33,580 bases of DNA from Rhizobium sp. Q54 (lineage in GTDB: Bacteria > Pseudomonadota > Alphaproteobacteria > UBA2966 > CAIVPW01): NCBI GenBank assembly GCA_945889645.1, contig CAMDCA010000024.1, forward strand, positions 1 through 33,580, in the 5' to 3' direction. Both the position numbers and the translations under genes were made by a program. Positions 16,788 to 25,756 of this stretch are shown piece after piece. A model generated the notes under the pieces. The model ran no database searches. It had not been told where the DNA came from and saw only the letters and a list, made by a program, of their open reading frames with translations. Position 1 is the first letter of the stretch; each line of letters opens with the position of its first letter.

Positions 16788-18644
16788 ATGTGCGGCATTT
16801 TCGCGATGTTCCTTCGGCGCCCGCTCTCGGAGCGCGACATCGCGCGCGGTCGCGCCGGGACGGCGACCCTCACCCACCGCGGCCCCGACTCGGGCGGTGA
16901 GTGGTTCAACCGCGAACAGGGCGTCTTCATTGGCCACCGCCGCCTAGCGATCATCGACTTGGCCGAGCGCGCGAACCAGCCGATGGTGCGTGACCGCATC
17001 GTGGTGGCGTTTAACGGTGAGATCTACAATTTCCGCTCGATTCGCGCCAAACTGGAGGGCACAGGAGCGGTATTCAGCACAAAGAGCGATACCGAGGTGT
17101 TGGTGCGCGCGTGGCAGCGCTGGGGTAGCCACTGCCTGGGGCAGTTCGATGCGATGCTCGCGTGCGTCCTTTGGGATGGAGTGGCGGGCTGGCTGGCGCT
17201 TGATCGCTTCGGCGAAAAACAACTCTATTACTCCGAGACTGCAGACGGAGTGATCATCTCGTCCGAGTTGCCCCCGCTCGTGCAGGTGCTCAACGTTACT
17301 GCCGACGATCCGGCCGCCTGGACCATGTCCGCCCTCGTCCTTGGCTACATTGCCGGACCCCAAACCGCTGCCAAGGGCGTCCGTCGTATGTCGCCTGCCT
17401 CGGTCCTGCGAATCGAACGCGGCCGCACAACGACGGCATCGCGCTATTGGCAGGTGCCCATCGGCACCCCTGGCCGGGGATCGCCACGGCCCTTTCAGGC
17501 GAAGGAGGTCCGGCGGGTGCACGACGCCCTGGCCACCAGTTTGGAGGCGCGCCTTGAGGCGGATGTCCCACTGTGCGTCTTCCTGTCGAGCGGCGTCGAT
17601 TCGGCATTGGTGGCCGCCCTTGCCCGCCGGCAATTTCAGCTTTCGCCCCAGTGCTATACGGTTGACTTTGGCCCAGGTACGGCCGCCGAGATTTCCGGCG
17701 CCCAGCGCATCGCAGGTGCCCTGCAACTGCCGCATCGCGTGCTCGATGGCACCGGCCCCGCCAACGTGGCAACCCCACAGGGGATTCTCGACTTCTACGG
17801 CCAGCCCAATGACAACCTGACGATCGTGTCAGTCCGCCAGATGGTTGCGGCGGCGCGTGCTGAGGGCTTCCGCGTCGGGCTGACCGGCATGGGCGGCGAC
17901 GAGATGTTCTTCGGCTACAACAAGCACTCGTTCTTCTTCCGCCATCGTCGAACCTTCGCCCTGCCTGAGTGGGCACGCCTCGGAATGGGATTCCTGGCAA
18001 GGCCCTTCCGCCGATCGCATTCGACAGTTCGCGCGTTTCTCGACACCGCCGCGGTCCACGACTACGAGCGATTTCTGGCCGTGAAGAATCTCTCCGCGAT
18101 TCATTGGCTGCGGCGACTTCCCGGATTCGATGCTTGGGCGCAGCGTGAGTTTGGCTCGTGGCGCGAGCGCCTGGAGATCGCGACGCCACGCTTCGACCTC
18201 GAGCACACGATGCCGGACTCGCTCCTGACCGCCCAGGACCTCGGTAGCATGCGCGCCGGCGTCGAACTGCGCACACCCTTTATCAGCCGGCACGTTGCAG
18301 ACGCTCTGGCTGAGCTAGATCCTCGCGCCCTCCTGGCGTTCGGACAGAAGGGCCTGTTGCGACGTATCCTGGAGCCGTACTTGCCTGCGGGGACGCTACG
18401 GGCCGATAAGCAGGGATTCATCTTCCCGCAGGATGTGTTCCTTGCCGCCACGCGCGAGACCCCGGTCGCCGCTGGGGTACCAGCCGCGTGGGCAAGTTCC
18501 ATCTGGGCTCGACGGGCCGAACCAGGCCTCCGTGAGCTAGCGGTGCGGCTGCTGCTGGTCGCCGAGTTCGCACCCTGGATGGCGCGGGCGTCCACTGTAG
18601 CGGCAGGGCCGCCAGGGAACGCTGTGATCGCAGGAGGACGCTGA
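16788..18644 (+). CDS. Asparagine synthetase-like glutamine amidotransferase (copy 1)
   Basis: 618 residues beginning MCGIF, so the nucleophilic Cys2 of the glutaminase domain is present, with HRGPDSGG and FNGEIYNF following. The synthetase domain has the PP-loop as LSSGVDS (266-272) and TGMGGDEMFFGY further on. It differs from the usual LSGG(L)DSS and SGDGGDELFAGY, and the DRFGEKQLYY segment lacks the common proline. It would use glutamine and ATP to form an amide. In glycan clusters such proteins (for example WbpS) amidate uronic acids. A carboxyl group of the nonulosonic acid or a uronic acid is the likely target (inference). A perfect AGGAGG for the next gene lies in its last codons. Confidence 0.82.
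   Translation: MCGIFAMFLRRPLSERDIARGRAGTATLTHRGPDSGGEWFNREQGVFIGHRRLAIIDLAERANQPMVRDRIVVAFNGEIYNFRSIRAKLEGTGAVFSTKSDTEVLVRAWQRWGSHCLGQFDAMLACVLWDGVAGWLALDRFGEKQLYYSETADGVIISSELPPLVQVLNVTADDPAAWTMSALVLGYIAGPQTAAKGVRRMSPASVLRIERGRTTTASRYWQVPIGTPGRGSPRPFQAKEVRRVHDALATSLEARLEADVPLCVFLSSGVDSALVAALARRQFQLSPQCYTVDFGPGTAAEISGAQRIAGALQLPHRVLDGTGPANVATPQGILDFYGQPNDNLTIVSVRQMVAAARAEGFRVGLTGMGGDEMFFGYNKHSFFFRHRRTFALPEWARLGMGFLARPFRRSHSTVRAFLDTAAVHDYERFLAVKNLSAIHWLRRLPGFDAWAQREFGSWRERLEIATPRFDLEHTMPDSLLTAQDLGSMRAGVELRTPFISRHVADALAELDPRALLAFGQKGLLRRILEPYLPAGTLRADKQGFIFPQDVFLAATRETPVAAGVPAAWASSIWARRAEPGLRELAVRLLLVAEFAPWMARASTVAAGPPGNAVIAGGR
18632..18637 (+). promoter_or_regulatory. Strong Shine-Dalgarno AGGAGG that decides an unusual start
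   Basis: AGGAGG at 18632-18637 is the strongest ribosome site noticed in the window. In the GT4 reading frame, the codons at a suitable distance are CTG 18641 and ATC 18644; no ATG, GTG or TTG appears in frame until GTG 18695. It implies initiation at a non-standard codon or a base error at this point. Confidence 0.6.
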
Positions 18645-19798
18645 TCGCCTCGCCCCCCGAATCTGTTCGCGTCTGCTTCCCGTTCTCCGGCGAGGTGGTC
18701 GGCGGAAGCCACGTTTCGGCAGTCCTGCTTGTCGGGGAACTCCTACGCCATCCGAAGGGCTTCGAGCCCGTTGTGGTGCTGCACGAAGCCGGTCCCCTCG
18801 CAAACTACCTCTCCGAGCGGTCGATCCCATACAAGCAGGTTTTCTGCCGATGGCGATGGGACCAGCACAAGAGTGCCGTTGGCCGAGGGCGGGCGATTCT
18901 CGCGCCAGCTAGGCGCCTCGCGGCGACGCTTCGGCGGCAACGCTGCACGATCGTGCACACAAACGACGTGCGGATGCATGTCTTGTGGTCTGGGCCCGCG
19001 CGCCTCGCCGGGGCGAACCACCTTTGGCACCAGCGCTCGCGCTATGCCGCTTCCTGCCTCACCCGGCTGGCATTGCTTGCGGCACAGCAGGTCGTCTGCA
19101 TCTCGCAGTTCAGCGCCGACACAATGCCGGCGTTCATGCGCCGCTCGGCGATCGTCGCCCCCAACCCTTTCGTCGTCGCGGCGGCTGATCGCGCCCGCGC
19201 GCGAGCCGCGATGCTGGCAGCGTGCGCAGCACCACCCAACGCCGTTGTGGTGGGGTTCGTCGCCAATCTCACACTGCAAAAGCGACCCGCGCAGTTCATC
19301 GCGGCGGCGCAATGGCTGGCACTAGCACTGCCCGGCCCCGTCGTCTTTCCGCTCCTAGGAGCCGATCGTGACGGCCTCGAGCCGGAGTTACGTCAGCAAG
19401 CGGCCATGCTCAAGATCGGCGAGCGCGTGAAGTTTCTCGGATTCAAAGATCCGATTGAGCCGTGGCTAGCAGGCTGCGACCTCCTCTTGGTGCCAGCGGT
19501 CGAAGATGCATTCGGGCGTACATTGGTGGAAGCCATGGCGGTTGGCACACCAGTGGTTGCGACGAATTCTGGCGGGCACCCTGAGATAGTTGTGGACGGC
19601 CACACCGGCTTGCTCGTCCCTACCGATGACCCTGCGGCAATGGCGACCGCGGCGCTCCGGGTGTTGCAAGGCTCCGGCTTGGCCGCGCGGCTCACCGAAA
19701 CGGCTCGCGCCATTGTGGTCCCGCGCTATTCGCTCGTGTCACACGTCGCAGCCATGACCAGTATCTACCAAGAGATCACGACGAGCCATGAGTCGTAA
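18644..19798 (+). CDS. GT4-family glycosyltransferase (unusual start)
   Basis: 384 residues if translation starts at ATC 18644; a GTG at 18695 would give 367 residues but remove the first beta strand. The open frame upstream of 18695 encodes VRVCFPFSGEVVGGSHVSA, the normal GT4 N-terminus with its GGSH donor loop, so the gene clearly begins earlier. The C-terminal half has the EDAFGRTLVEAMAVGTPVVA segment (E-x7-E nucleotide-sugar binding) of GT4 enzymes. It transfers a sugar from a nucleotide donor with retention of configuration, on the cytoplasmic face. It overlaps the next GT4 gene by 11 bases. Donor and acceptor unknown. Confidence 0.75.
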   Translation: MASPPESVRVCFPFSGEVVGGSHVSAVLLVGELLRHPKGFEPVVVLHEAGPLANYLSERSIPYKQVFCRWRWDQHKSAVGRGRAILAPARRLAATLRRQRCTIVHTNDVRMHVLWSGPARLAGANHLWHQRSRYAASCLTRLALLAAQQVVCISQFSADTMPAFMRRSAIVAPNPFVVAAADRARARAAMLAACAAPPNAVVVGFVANLTLQKRPAQFIAAAQWLALALPGPVVFPLLGADRDGLEPELRQQAAMLKIGERVKFLGFKDPIEPWLAGCDLLLVPAVEDAFGRTLVEAMAVGTPVVATNSGGHPEIVVDGHTGLLVPTDDPAAMATAALRVLQGSGLAARLTETARAIVVPRYSLVSHVAAMTSIYQEITTSHES

Positions 19799-20894
19799 GG
19801 CACCCGATCTGACCATCGTCATCGCGGACCTCGGCGCGGGCGGTGCACAGCGAATGGTCCACACCTTGCTTACCGAACTGGTGGCGAGGTCATACCGATG
19901 CGAAGTGTTGACGCTCTCTGGCCCCGATGCCGATCACTTCGTCCTGCCGGACGGGGTGGCGCGGCGGGCGCTCGACGTCATCCGCGTGTCTCGCTCGCCC
20001 GTGCTCGGCCTGGCTCGCAACCTGGCTCGTATTTTGGCCGTTCGCAGAGCGCTTCGCGAGTCGGGAGCACCAGTCGTCTTGTCTTTTGTCGCTGCGACCA
20101 ACGTCTTGGCGATCCTCGCTTGCACAGGCCTGGGTCGACGCGTGGTCATCTCCGAGGTGAACGACCCCTCGCGGCAATGGCTCGGACCTGTCTGGAATCG
20201 TCTGCGCCGCTGGATATATCCGCGAGCTGATCTCGTCACCGCCAACAGCGTTCCTGGGCTCGAAGCGCTGCGTTCCTTCGTGCCTGCGGCGCGCCTGGCA
20301 TGGGGGCCGAATCCGGTCATTGTCCCGTACGCGGCAAACGCGACCGCATCAGATGCTCCGACCATCTTGCTGATCGGCCGCTACGAGCGCCAAAAGGCGC
20401 ATGATGTACTGTTGCACGCGTTTGCTCTGGTCGCGGCACGTTTCGCGGACTGGAGGTTGTCGTTCGTTGGCTATGGTCGTGAGCAATCCGCACTGACCGC
20501 CTTGGCGGCGCAACTTGGATTGGCGGACCGCATCGAATGGGTCGCGCCGGTCCGCGACGTATGGCCGCTCTATCGCCGCGCGCAGATCTTCGTTTTGCCG
20601 TCGCGCTTCGAAGGGACTCCGAACGTGCTTGCTGAGGCGATGGCATGCGGGCTGCCGGTGATCCTCAGCGACGCGGTGACGGGGGCGCGCAGCTATGTGG
20701 ACGACGGGATTGAGGGTCGCATCGTGCCCGTCGAGGGTATTCGTGAGCTTTCCGCCGCGCTCACGGAGTTGATGGCCGATCCGGCGCTGCGTGCGAGAAT
20801 GGGGGCCGCCGCGGCTCGCCGCGTGTCGGGCGACACTGGCGAAGCAGCGATCAGGACATGGCTCGCAGCGCTCGCCCTCGCCCCTCGCTGCTAA
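19788..20894 (+). CDS. GT4-family glycosyltransferase
   Basis: 368 residues with an ATG at 19788 overlapping the previous gene by 11 bases. The N-terminal GAGGAQRMVHTLL loop and the C-terminal SRFEGTPNVLAEAMACGLPVI segment, with the E-x7-E pair, are standard for GT4 (GT-B fold, retaining). LLIGRYERQKAHDVLL marks the start of the donor-binding domain. It resembles transferases adding GalNAc, glucose or mannose in O-antigen and PglA/H/J-like assembly. It ends at TAA, which overlaps the stop codon of the converging DUF354 gene by three bases. Confidence 0.83.
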   Translation: MSRKAPDLTIVIADLGAGGAQRMVHTLLTELVARSYRCEVLTLSGPDADHFVLPDGVARRALDVIRVSRSPVLGLARNLARILAVRRALRESGAPVVLSFVAATNVLAILACTGLGRRVVISEVNDPSRQWLGPVWNRLRRWIYPRADLVTANSVPGLEALRSFVPAARLAWGPNPVIVPYAANATASDAPTILLIGRYERQKAHDVLLHAFALVAARFADWRLSFVGYGREQSALTALAAQLGLADRIEWVAPVRDVWPLYRRAQIFVLPSRFEGTPNVLAEAMACGLPVILSDAVTGARSYVDDGIEGRIVPVEGIRELSAALTELMADPALRARMGAAAARRVSGDTGEAAIRTWLAALALAPRC

Positions 20895-21931
20895 AGCCTG
20901 ACGCCGCTGTCGCGTTCGACATAGTCGATTAGCCAGGCCGTCAAGTCGACATTCTCCTCCAGCAAGCGACTGGCACGGGCGCGGGCATCTGCCTTTTGGC
21001 CAGGGCGCGCCAGCAGACCCTCAGCATAGGCTAAGGCCGCTTCGACTTCCGTGTCGCGGAAGTGGTGGACCAAGCCGTACCGGTCGGACATGTCGTTGAT
21101 AACGCCTCGCCAAGTGCGCGCGATCCACAGCGCGTGCGTGCCGAGGATCGCCGCCTCGGATGCCATGGTGCAGCTCTCGCCGACTAACAGGTCGGCGAAT
21201 GAAAGGACGTGGTGCATGTCCTGGGGTGGAATTGCCAGTCGGTAGCGCTGAAACTCGTCCGGGAGTGGCTCCTCCGATGTGATGACGACGCGTCCGTGCC
21301 TTGCCAGTCGCCGAATTGCGTCGGCCTTAGCCCGATAAGAGAAGCCTCGTTCACCGACGTCATGATAGGCGTCCAGTTCTACGAACCGTACCACAATGAA
21401 CGGCTCGTCTCCGGACAGTCCGTGCTTGCGCGCGACATTGATGTCCGGGCGGAATACGTTCGGATGGAGGTATGCGAGCTGCTGGTACCCTTCGTAGCGG
21501 ACTTGATTGCAGCCAAACCGATCCGTGAACCCGCGCGGCACGATGTAAGCATCCGATAGACGGGCGATGGCACGGTTGACTAGGCGCGGGATCTCATTGT
21601 CGTGCAGGACGAGGGTACGCGCGCGCAAGAAGGGACTAGCCGCCGCGACCACCGGCCCCGTCATGCTGATCAGGTAGTCTGGGTCGAACGGCCCCACGAG
21701 CTTCAAGAAACGGCGCGTGCGGACCGCTAGTTCCGTGACCTTACCGGCCAAGCCGCGGCCGCGGGAAGTCAGCACGTGCTGCGGGATATTGAACGCGTCG
21801 AGCAGTTCGACCGCGCACTCCTTGTGCCGCGACGTGACCAGGAACTCGTGCCCTCGCGCACGCAACTGATCGATAAAGTAATGGAAGATGTGCGAGTCAA
21901 TGGGATGCAGAACGTCAACGACAAAGCGCAT
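20891..21931 (-). CDS. DUF354 family protein (GT-B, UDP-GlcNAc 2-epimerase-like)
   Basis: 346 residues with an ATG at 21929-21931. The N-terminus MRFVVDVLHPIDSHIFHYFI followed by FLVTSRHKECAVELLD is the DUF354 signature. The fold resembles UDP-GlcNAc 2-epimerase and MurG, and FADLLVGESCTMASEAAILG is the C-terminal donor-site region. DUF354 proteins are common in archaeal and bacterial surface-glycan clusters but no reaction is established; a glycosyltransferase role is probable. It follows the GT39-like gene on the same strand by only five bases, so the two form a small minus-strand operon. Confidence 0.75.
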   Translation of the reverse strand: MRFVVDVLHPIDSHIFHYFIDQLRARGHEFLVTSRHKECAVELLDAFNIPQHVLTSRGRGLAGKVTELAVRTRRFLKLVGPFDPDYLISMTGPVVAAASPFLRARTLVLHDNEIPRLVNRAIARLSDAYIVPRGFTDRFGCNQVRYEGYQQLAYLHPNVFRPDINVARKHGLSGDEPFIVVRFVELDAYHDVGERGFSYRAKADAIRRLARHGRVVITSEEPLPDEFQRYRLAIPPQDMHHVLSFADLLVGESCTMASEAAILGTHALWIARTWRGVINDMSDRYGLVHHFRDTEVEAALAYAEGLLARPGQKADARARASRLLEENVDLTAWLIDYVERDSGVRL

Positions 21932-21936
21932 GGGGC

Positions 21937-23232
21937 CTACCGGAATCCAAGCTTCGTCGAGCGCAGCCCCTGCCAGCCGAACACAGCCAGCATCATGAGC
22001 AACGGTTCGACCGAAAGACGATAGCGTGCGAGACCATAAAACAGATGTACTCCACCCTTAAAGGCCAACAGCGCCACGATTACGAGCACTAGGACCCAAT
22101 ACTTGCGTGCGACGAGCACAACGAGGCCCACCAGCCCGAACGCGCGCAAGACCACCGCGAAGCCGACAGTAAGGAGCGTTATGGACACGCCGGCAAGCGA
22201 CTGTCCTCTGAGGGTGCTGAAGAATTCAGATATCGGGTCTGGCTGGTTGAGAATCTTGTCGGGCCGGTCAAAGGCCACGTCGAGCAACCGATTGAGGGAT
22301 TGCCCGCCGCCCGACGCGAACTGCGCCAGCCATGCAGTTGCGAAGAGATTGACCAGGATCTTCGGATCGGACGAAAAGATTCGTCGGATGTAGTGCTCGG
22401 GGGTGAGCCCGTCGGTGGGCTCCTCCGCCATGAGGCGATCGATGACCACTGCTTGAGCTTCGCCCGTGCGGGCGGCCTCAATCAGGGCAAAATGGCCGCG
22501 GACATTCTCGAGAGTCTTTGCGGCGCTGCTGAGAACGAAGGCATCGCCGGCACCACGAACCTGCAAGACCCAAGGCAGACTAACCGCGATCGCTAGCGTC
22601 GCGGCTACGCAGCCAGAGGTGAGCACAAGCGGCGAGCGTAGCCGCCCCGGCACAGTGACAATTGCGGCAAGTGGCAGGGCAAGCGGTAGGACATAAAGTA
22701 GGAACTGGGCCTCGGGCCGCGTCAACGCGGCCAAGCCAATGGCGAGGCCAGTTGCAGCGGCCTGCCACATCTGTGTATCGCGCGCAAACCCCAGCAGCGC
22801 CCAGACCGACGCAGTAAACAGCAGGGCATGCAAGGTATCGGCCAAAGGCCAATGCGCCAATGCAACGGCACTCGGGTTGAGGATTACCAGCGCGAAAACT
22901 GCGGCCGCACCCACCTCGGTGAGCCACTGCCGCGACATGCGCCACGCCATCGCGCCAGTGAGGTACGAGGCCAACACTTGCACAGCGATTAGGAGATCTA
23001 GGCCACGTTCACCGCCGATCCGGAGTGCGCCTGCCATCGCGATCGGATAGAGCGGCTGGCGCTGTTGCTCCACGAAGCCACCGGTTTCCAGGAATTGCAC
23101 CGCCATGCGGTGAAATGTCAGTGCATCGGCTTCGATGAGCAGCTGGACCGGGATGGCAAGGGCGAAGACCAGTGCATGGACCGCCACAAATGCTATCGAA
23201 GCAGCAAGAAGCCAGCGTCCCTCGCGCGTCAC
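21937..23232 (-). CDS. GT39-like polytopic membrane glycosyltransferase or related protein
   Basis: 431 residues from a GTG at 23230-23232. The first hydrophobic span (about residues 8-30) is followed by LLIEADALTFHRMA, where E34/D36 could be the acidic catalytic site of GT-C enzymes. Many hydrophobic spans follow (GLDLLIAVQVLASYLTGA, VFALVILNP, FLLYVLPLALPLAAIV, VLVLVIVALLAFKGGVHLFYG). The layout matches GT39/ArnT-like proteins, which use a polyprenyl-phosphate sugar at the periplasmic face. The sequence signature is weak, so it could instead be another polysaccharide membrane protein. It is divergent from region 4 across a 236-base intergenic region. Confidence 0.6.
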   Translation of the reverse strand: MTREGRWLLAASIAFVAVHALVFALAIPVQLLIEADALTFHRMAVQFLETGGFVEQQRQPLYPIAMAGALRIGGERGLDLLIAVQVLASYLTGAMAWRMSRQWLTEVGAAAVFALVILNPSAVALAHWPLADTLHALLFTASVWALLGFARDTQMWQAAATGLAIGLAALTRPEAQFLLYVLPLALPLAAIVTVPGRLRSPLVLTSGCVAATLAIAVSLPWVLQVRGAGDAFVLSSAAKTLENVRGHFALIEAARTGEAQAVVIDRLMAEEPTDGLTPEHYIRRIFSSDPKILVNLFATAWLAQFASGGGQSLNRLLDVAFDRPDKILNQPDPISEFFSTLRGQSLAGVSITLLTVGFAVVLRAFGLVGLVVLVARKYWVLVLVIVALLAFKGGVHLFYGLARYRLSVEPLLMMLAVFGWQGLRSTKLGFR

Positions 23233-23468
23233 TTTAGGACCGACCCGAATCGAGGGTACGACACCGCCGGGTCCGGCGCGAGATTCTCATGTTGCACGCC
23301 GTGGGGTCTTCCGAGATGCTCCGCTGCTCACGAGTACACGTCGCGGCCCCAGCATGTCAAAGCTAGCCTGGCCACGCCTCACCCCGGATGCTCGCCCGAC
23401 CATTTTGCCGCGACCTTTGATGGTGGGTCGGGGCACCGTCACCAACCGACCGTGCACATAGGACCCCA
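23233..23468. promoter_or_regulatory. Divergent intergenic region with nested inverted repeats
   Basis: 236 bases between the divergent GT39-like and methyltransferase genes, the largest gap in the window, so promoters for both regions 3 and 4 probably lie here. Near its right end CCCGACC (23395-23401), GGTCGGG (23426-23432) and CCGACC (23446-23451) form an a-b-a arrangement. The middle element can pair with either outer one. No clear -35/-10 boxes are visible to me. Confidence 0.45.
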
Positions 23469-24245
23469 ATGGCGAGTTCGCCCAATCCGACGCGCGATGT
23501 TGCAGCGCAAGAGTTCTGGCTGAACCACCTTGGTCAGGCCAACGCGCTAAATCGCTGGGTCGTGTCGGAGTTTGCGGACGTCCTCGGCCAGCGGATTCTG
23601 GAGGTCGGCTGCGGCACTGGGAATTTTACATGCCTGTTGGCGGAGACTGGGGCGAAAGTCCTGGGCATCGACACCGAAGAGGCATTCGTCACGACGGCTC
23701 GAACAGCGACTGAAGCCTATCCCAACGCCCGTGTTGAAGTCGGCGACGTTCTAGAATCGCGTTGGTCGTCGTGCTTTGACACCGTTGTTGTTCTGGATGT
23801 CGTCGAACACATCGCCGACGACGTCGGCGCGTTGCGTTGCATGACGAGGGCGCTGGTCGCCGGCGGCCGCCTCATCGCCAAGGTGCCAGCGATGCCTTCG
23901 CTTTACGGGCCTATGGACGAGGTGGTCGGATACTACCGGCGCTACACTCGTCGCACCCTCGCCGATGCCTTAAGTGCGGCGGGGCTAATCAACGTGCGCG
24001 TATGGGCGTTCAACGCTGCCGGAGTCTTGGGCTGGTGGCTGAACAGCAAGATACTTCGGCGCCGCGTACCCCCGGCCGCGCAACTGCGTAGTTTCAACAG
24101 GCTGGTACCGGTATTGCGCCTTGCAGACCGGATGTCACCGGCCGGGTTCGGCTTGTCGCTGTTTGCGGTCGGCGAGCGGAGTCAGAGCCAGCCCCCTACT
24201 ACGCTCGCCGACCTTCGGCCCGAGGCGCCGCATGAAGGCGATTAA
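23469..24245 (+). CDS. Class I SAM-dependent methyltransferase
   Basis: 258 residues from an ATG at 23469 with AGGA close upstream. Motif I ILEVGCGTGNF (43-53), the acidic LGIDTEEAF strand and the VVVLDVVEHI (motif II-like) segment define the UbiG/Methyltransf_11 type. RYTRRTLADALSAAGL follows, as in many polysaccharide-cluster methyltransferases. The substrate may be a sugar or a polyprenyl-linked glycan. Its last 14 bases overlap the GT39-like gene, so the two are likely translated together. Confidence 0.78.
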   Translation: MASSPNPTRDVAAQEFWLNHLGQANALNRWVVSEFADVLGQRILEVGCGTGNFTCLLAETGAKVLGIDTEEAFVTTARTATEAYPNARVEVGDVLESRWSSCFDTVVVLDVVEHIADDVGALRCMTRALVAGGRLIAKVPAMPSLYGPMDEVVGYYRRYTRRTLADALSAAGLINVRVWAFNAAGVLGWWLNSKILRRRVPPAAQLRSFNRLVPVLRLADRMSPAGFGLSLFAVGERSQSQPPTTLADLRPEAPHEGD

Positions 24246-25752
24246 ACGATCCGATTTCCTTGGCCACCTCGCTGTCGCTTCGACGGCCGCGGCTGTCGCC
24301 TTGGGCGTATTCCTTCGCTTCTATCGTCTCGATTGGCAGAGTCTTTGGGTTGACGAAATTCATACGCTTGGACCCGCCCTGCATGCCTCGTCGCTCGGCG
24401 ACGCGTTTTGGAATTACATCAATCTCGCGCCGAGCCCCCCCCTCTACTACCTGTTCATCATGGCGTGGACGAAGGTCGTCGGATTCTCGGACTGGACGCT
24501 GCGTCTACCGTCGGCGGTGATCGGCGCCGTCACGATCCCAATCTTCTGGGCTGGGCTCAGTCGCACGTTCGACCGCCCGACAACATTGGTGGCCGTCATT
24601 CTGATGGCCCTTTCCTGGCCTGCGATCTTCTACTCCCAGGAGTTGCGGGGGTACGCGGCCGTGTTGCTCTTCACAACCTGGGCAGCCGTGACCTGGATGG
24701 CGATCCTTGAGGATTTCGCAGGCTCGCGGAATTCGGACTGGGCACAGATGACGGTGGCCAGCTTGCTGGCGTCCATGACTCACCCTTTTGGGTTCATTCT
24801 TTCTGCATTTCAGTTCCTTTACCTTTTCGTGGTGGCCAATTCCAAGCGCACCCACCGCGTGCGGAGCATCGTATTGGGCGCCGTTCCGGTCGCGGCGTAC
24901 GCGGCGTGGCTCAGCGTCAACCTGGTTGGAATCGATTGGGTCCTTGGCAAGCAGAACATGTACGAGCGGCCCGGCCTCGGCTTCCTGGTAGACGTCGGGG
25001 CATTTCTTTTCCACCACCCGATTCCTGCAGTTCTGTCGGCTGTAATTCCTTTGGCGCTCGGGGCCGTCGCCTACGCCCGCCGATTGCGCGTCGCCATAGG
25101 CTTGTGCCACCTGTCCGACCCGGTCATCTACCTGCCGTTCATGTTGGCCGCCCCCTTCGCGTTCGCTTTTCTCGTTGCCCAGGTACAGCCATTCCTGTAC
25201 AGCCGCTATCTAATCCCTTTCCTTCCGTTCATCTTTGCGTTCATTGCAGTCGTGCTGTCAGCCCGCCCTTGGCGTGATCGGGCCACACCGGTGCTGCTCG
25301 CCTTCGCGTTGGCAACGACATCCCTATTTTGGATTCTGCGTGACTACTACGAAGTCGATAAGGAGCAGGTGCGAGAGCTCGGCCGCTACGTCCGCACGGT
25401 CGTAGGCCCAAACGATGCGATCGTCACTGGGTGCGAAACGAAGGCGCCGTTCGAGTGCGCGCTGGGACCAGGACGGCGGACCGACGCCGACTGGTCAAAG
25501 TACCTCTACTATCTGAACTATGAATCCCTTCCGTCGCTGACGATGATCCCCGACGTTTTTCACGACCAGACCGAGCTGGACACACTATTCGATCTCTACC
25601 GCCGCGACGGAAAGGAACGCGTCATCCTGATGGGAAGCCGTCGCGGGTTCGGCTACATCGAGGATGCCCTGCCACACATTAAGGCCAGGGGCTACGCCTG
25701 CGAGGTAAAGCAGTTCCACTCTGCCGCAGTGGCGCTTTGTCCTCTGTCGTGA
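24232..25752 (+). CDS. GT39-like (PMT/ArnT-type) membrane glycosyltransferase
   Basis: 506 residues from an ATG at 24232, with a 14-base overlap with the upstream gene. Many hydrophobic spans are visible, and the first loop has SLWVDEIHT, placing D41/E42 at the catalytic acidic pair position of the GT39 family (PMT and ArnT). The family moves a sugar from a polyprenyl-phosphate carrier to an acceptor at the outer face of the inner membrane. Two GT2 genes that could make such a carrier-linked sugar follow directly, 4 bases away. The acceptor is unknown (lipid A, glycan or protein). Confidence 0.72.
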   Translation: MKAIKRSDFLGHLAVASTAAAVALGVFLRFYRLDWQSLWVDEIHTLGPALHASSLGDAFWNYINLAPSPPLYYLFIMAWTKVVGFSDWTLRLPSAVIGAVTIPIFWAGLSRTFDRPTTLVAVILMALSWPAIFYSQELRGYAAVLLFTTWAAVTWMAILEDFAGSRNSDWAQMTVASLLASMTHPFGFILSAFQFLYLFVVANSKRTHRVRSIVLGAVPVAAYAAWLSVNLVGIDWVLGKQNMYERPGLGFLVDVGAFLFHHPIPAVLSAVIPLALGAVAYARRLRVAIGLCHLSDPVIYLPFMLAAPFAFAFLVAQVQPFLYSRYLIPFLPFIFAFIAVVLSARPWRDRATPVLLAFALATTSLFWILRDYYEVDKEQVRELGRYVRTVVGPNDAIVTGCETKAPFECALGPGRRTDADWSKYLYYLNYESLPSLTMIPDVFHDQTELDTLFDLYRRDGKERVILMGSRRGFGYIEDALPHIKARGYACEVKQFHSAAVALCPLS

Positions 25753-25756
25753 AGAG

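Noticed and set aside
17296-18276. 326-residue minus-strand frame
   Set aside because: Antisense to the asparagine synthetase-like gene and extremely arginine-rich; no motif seen.
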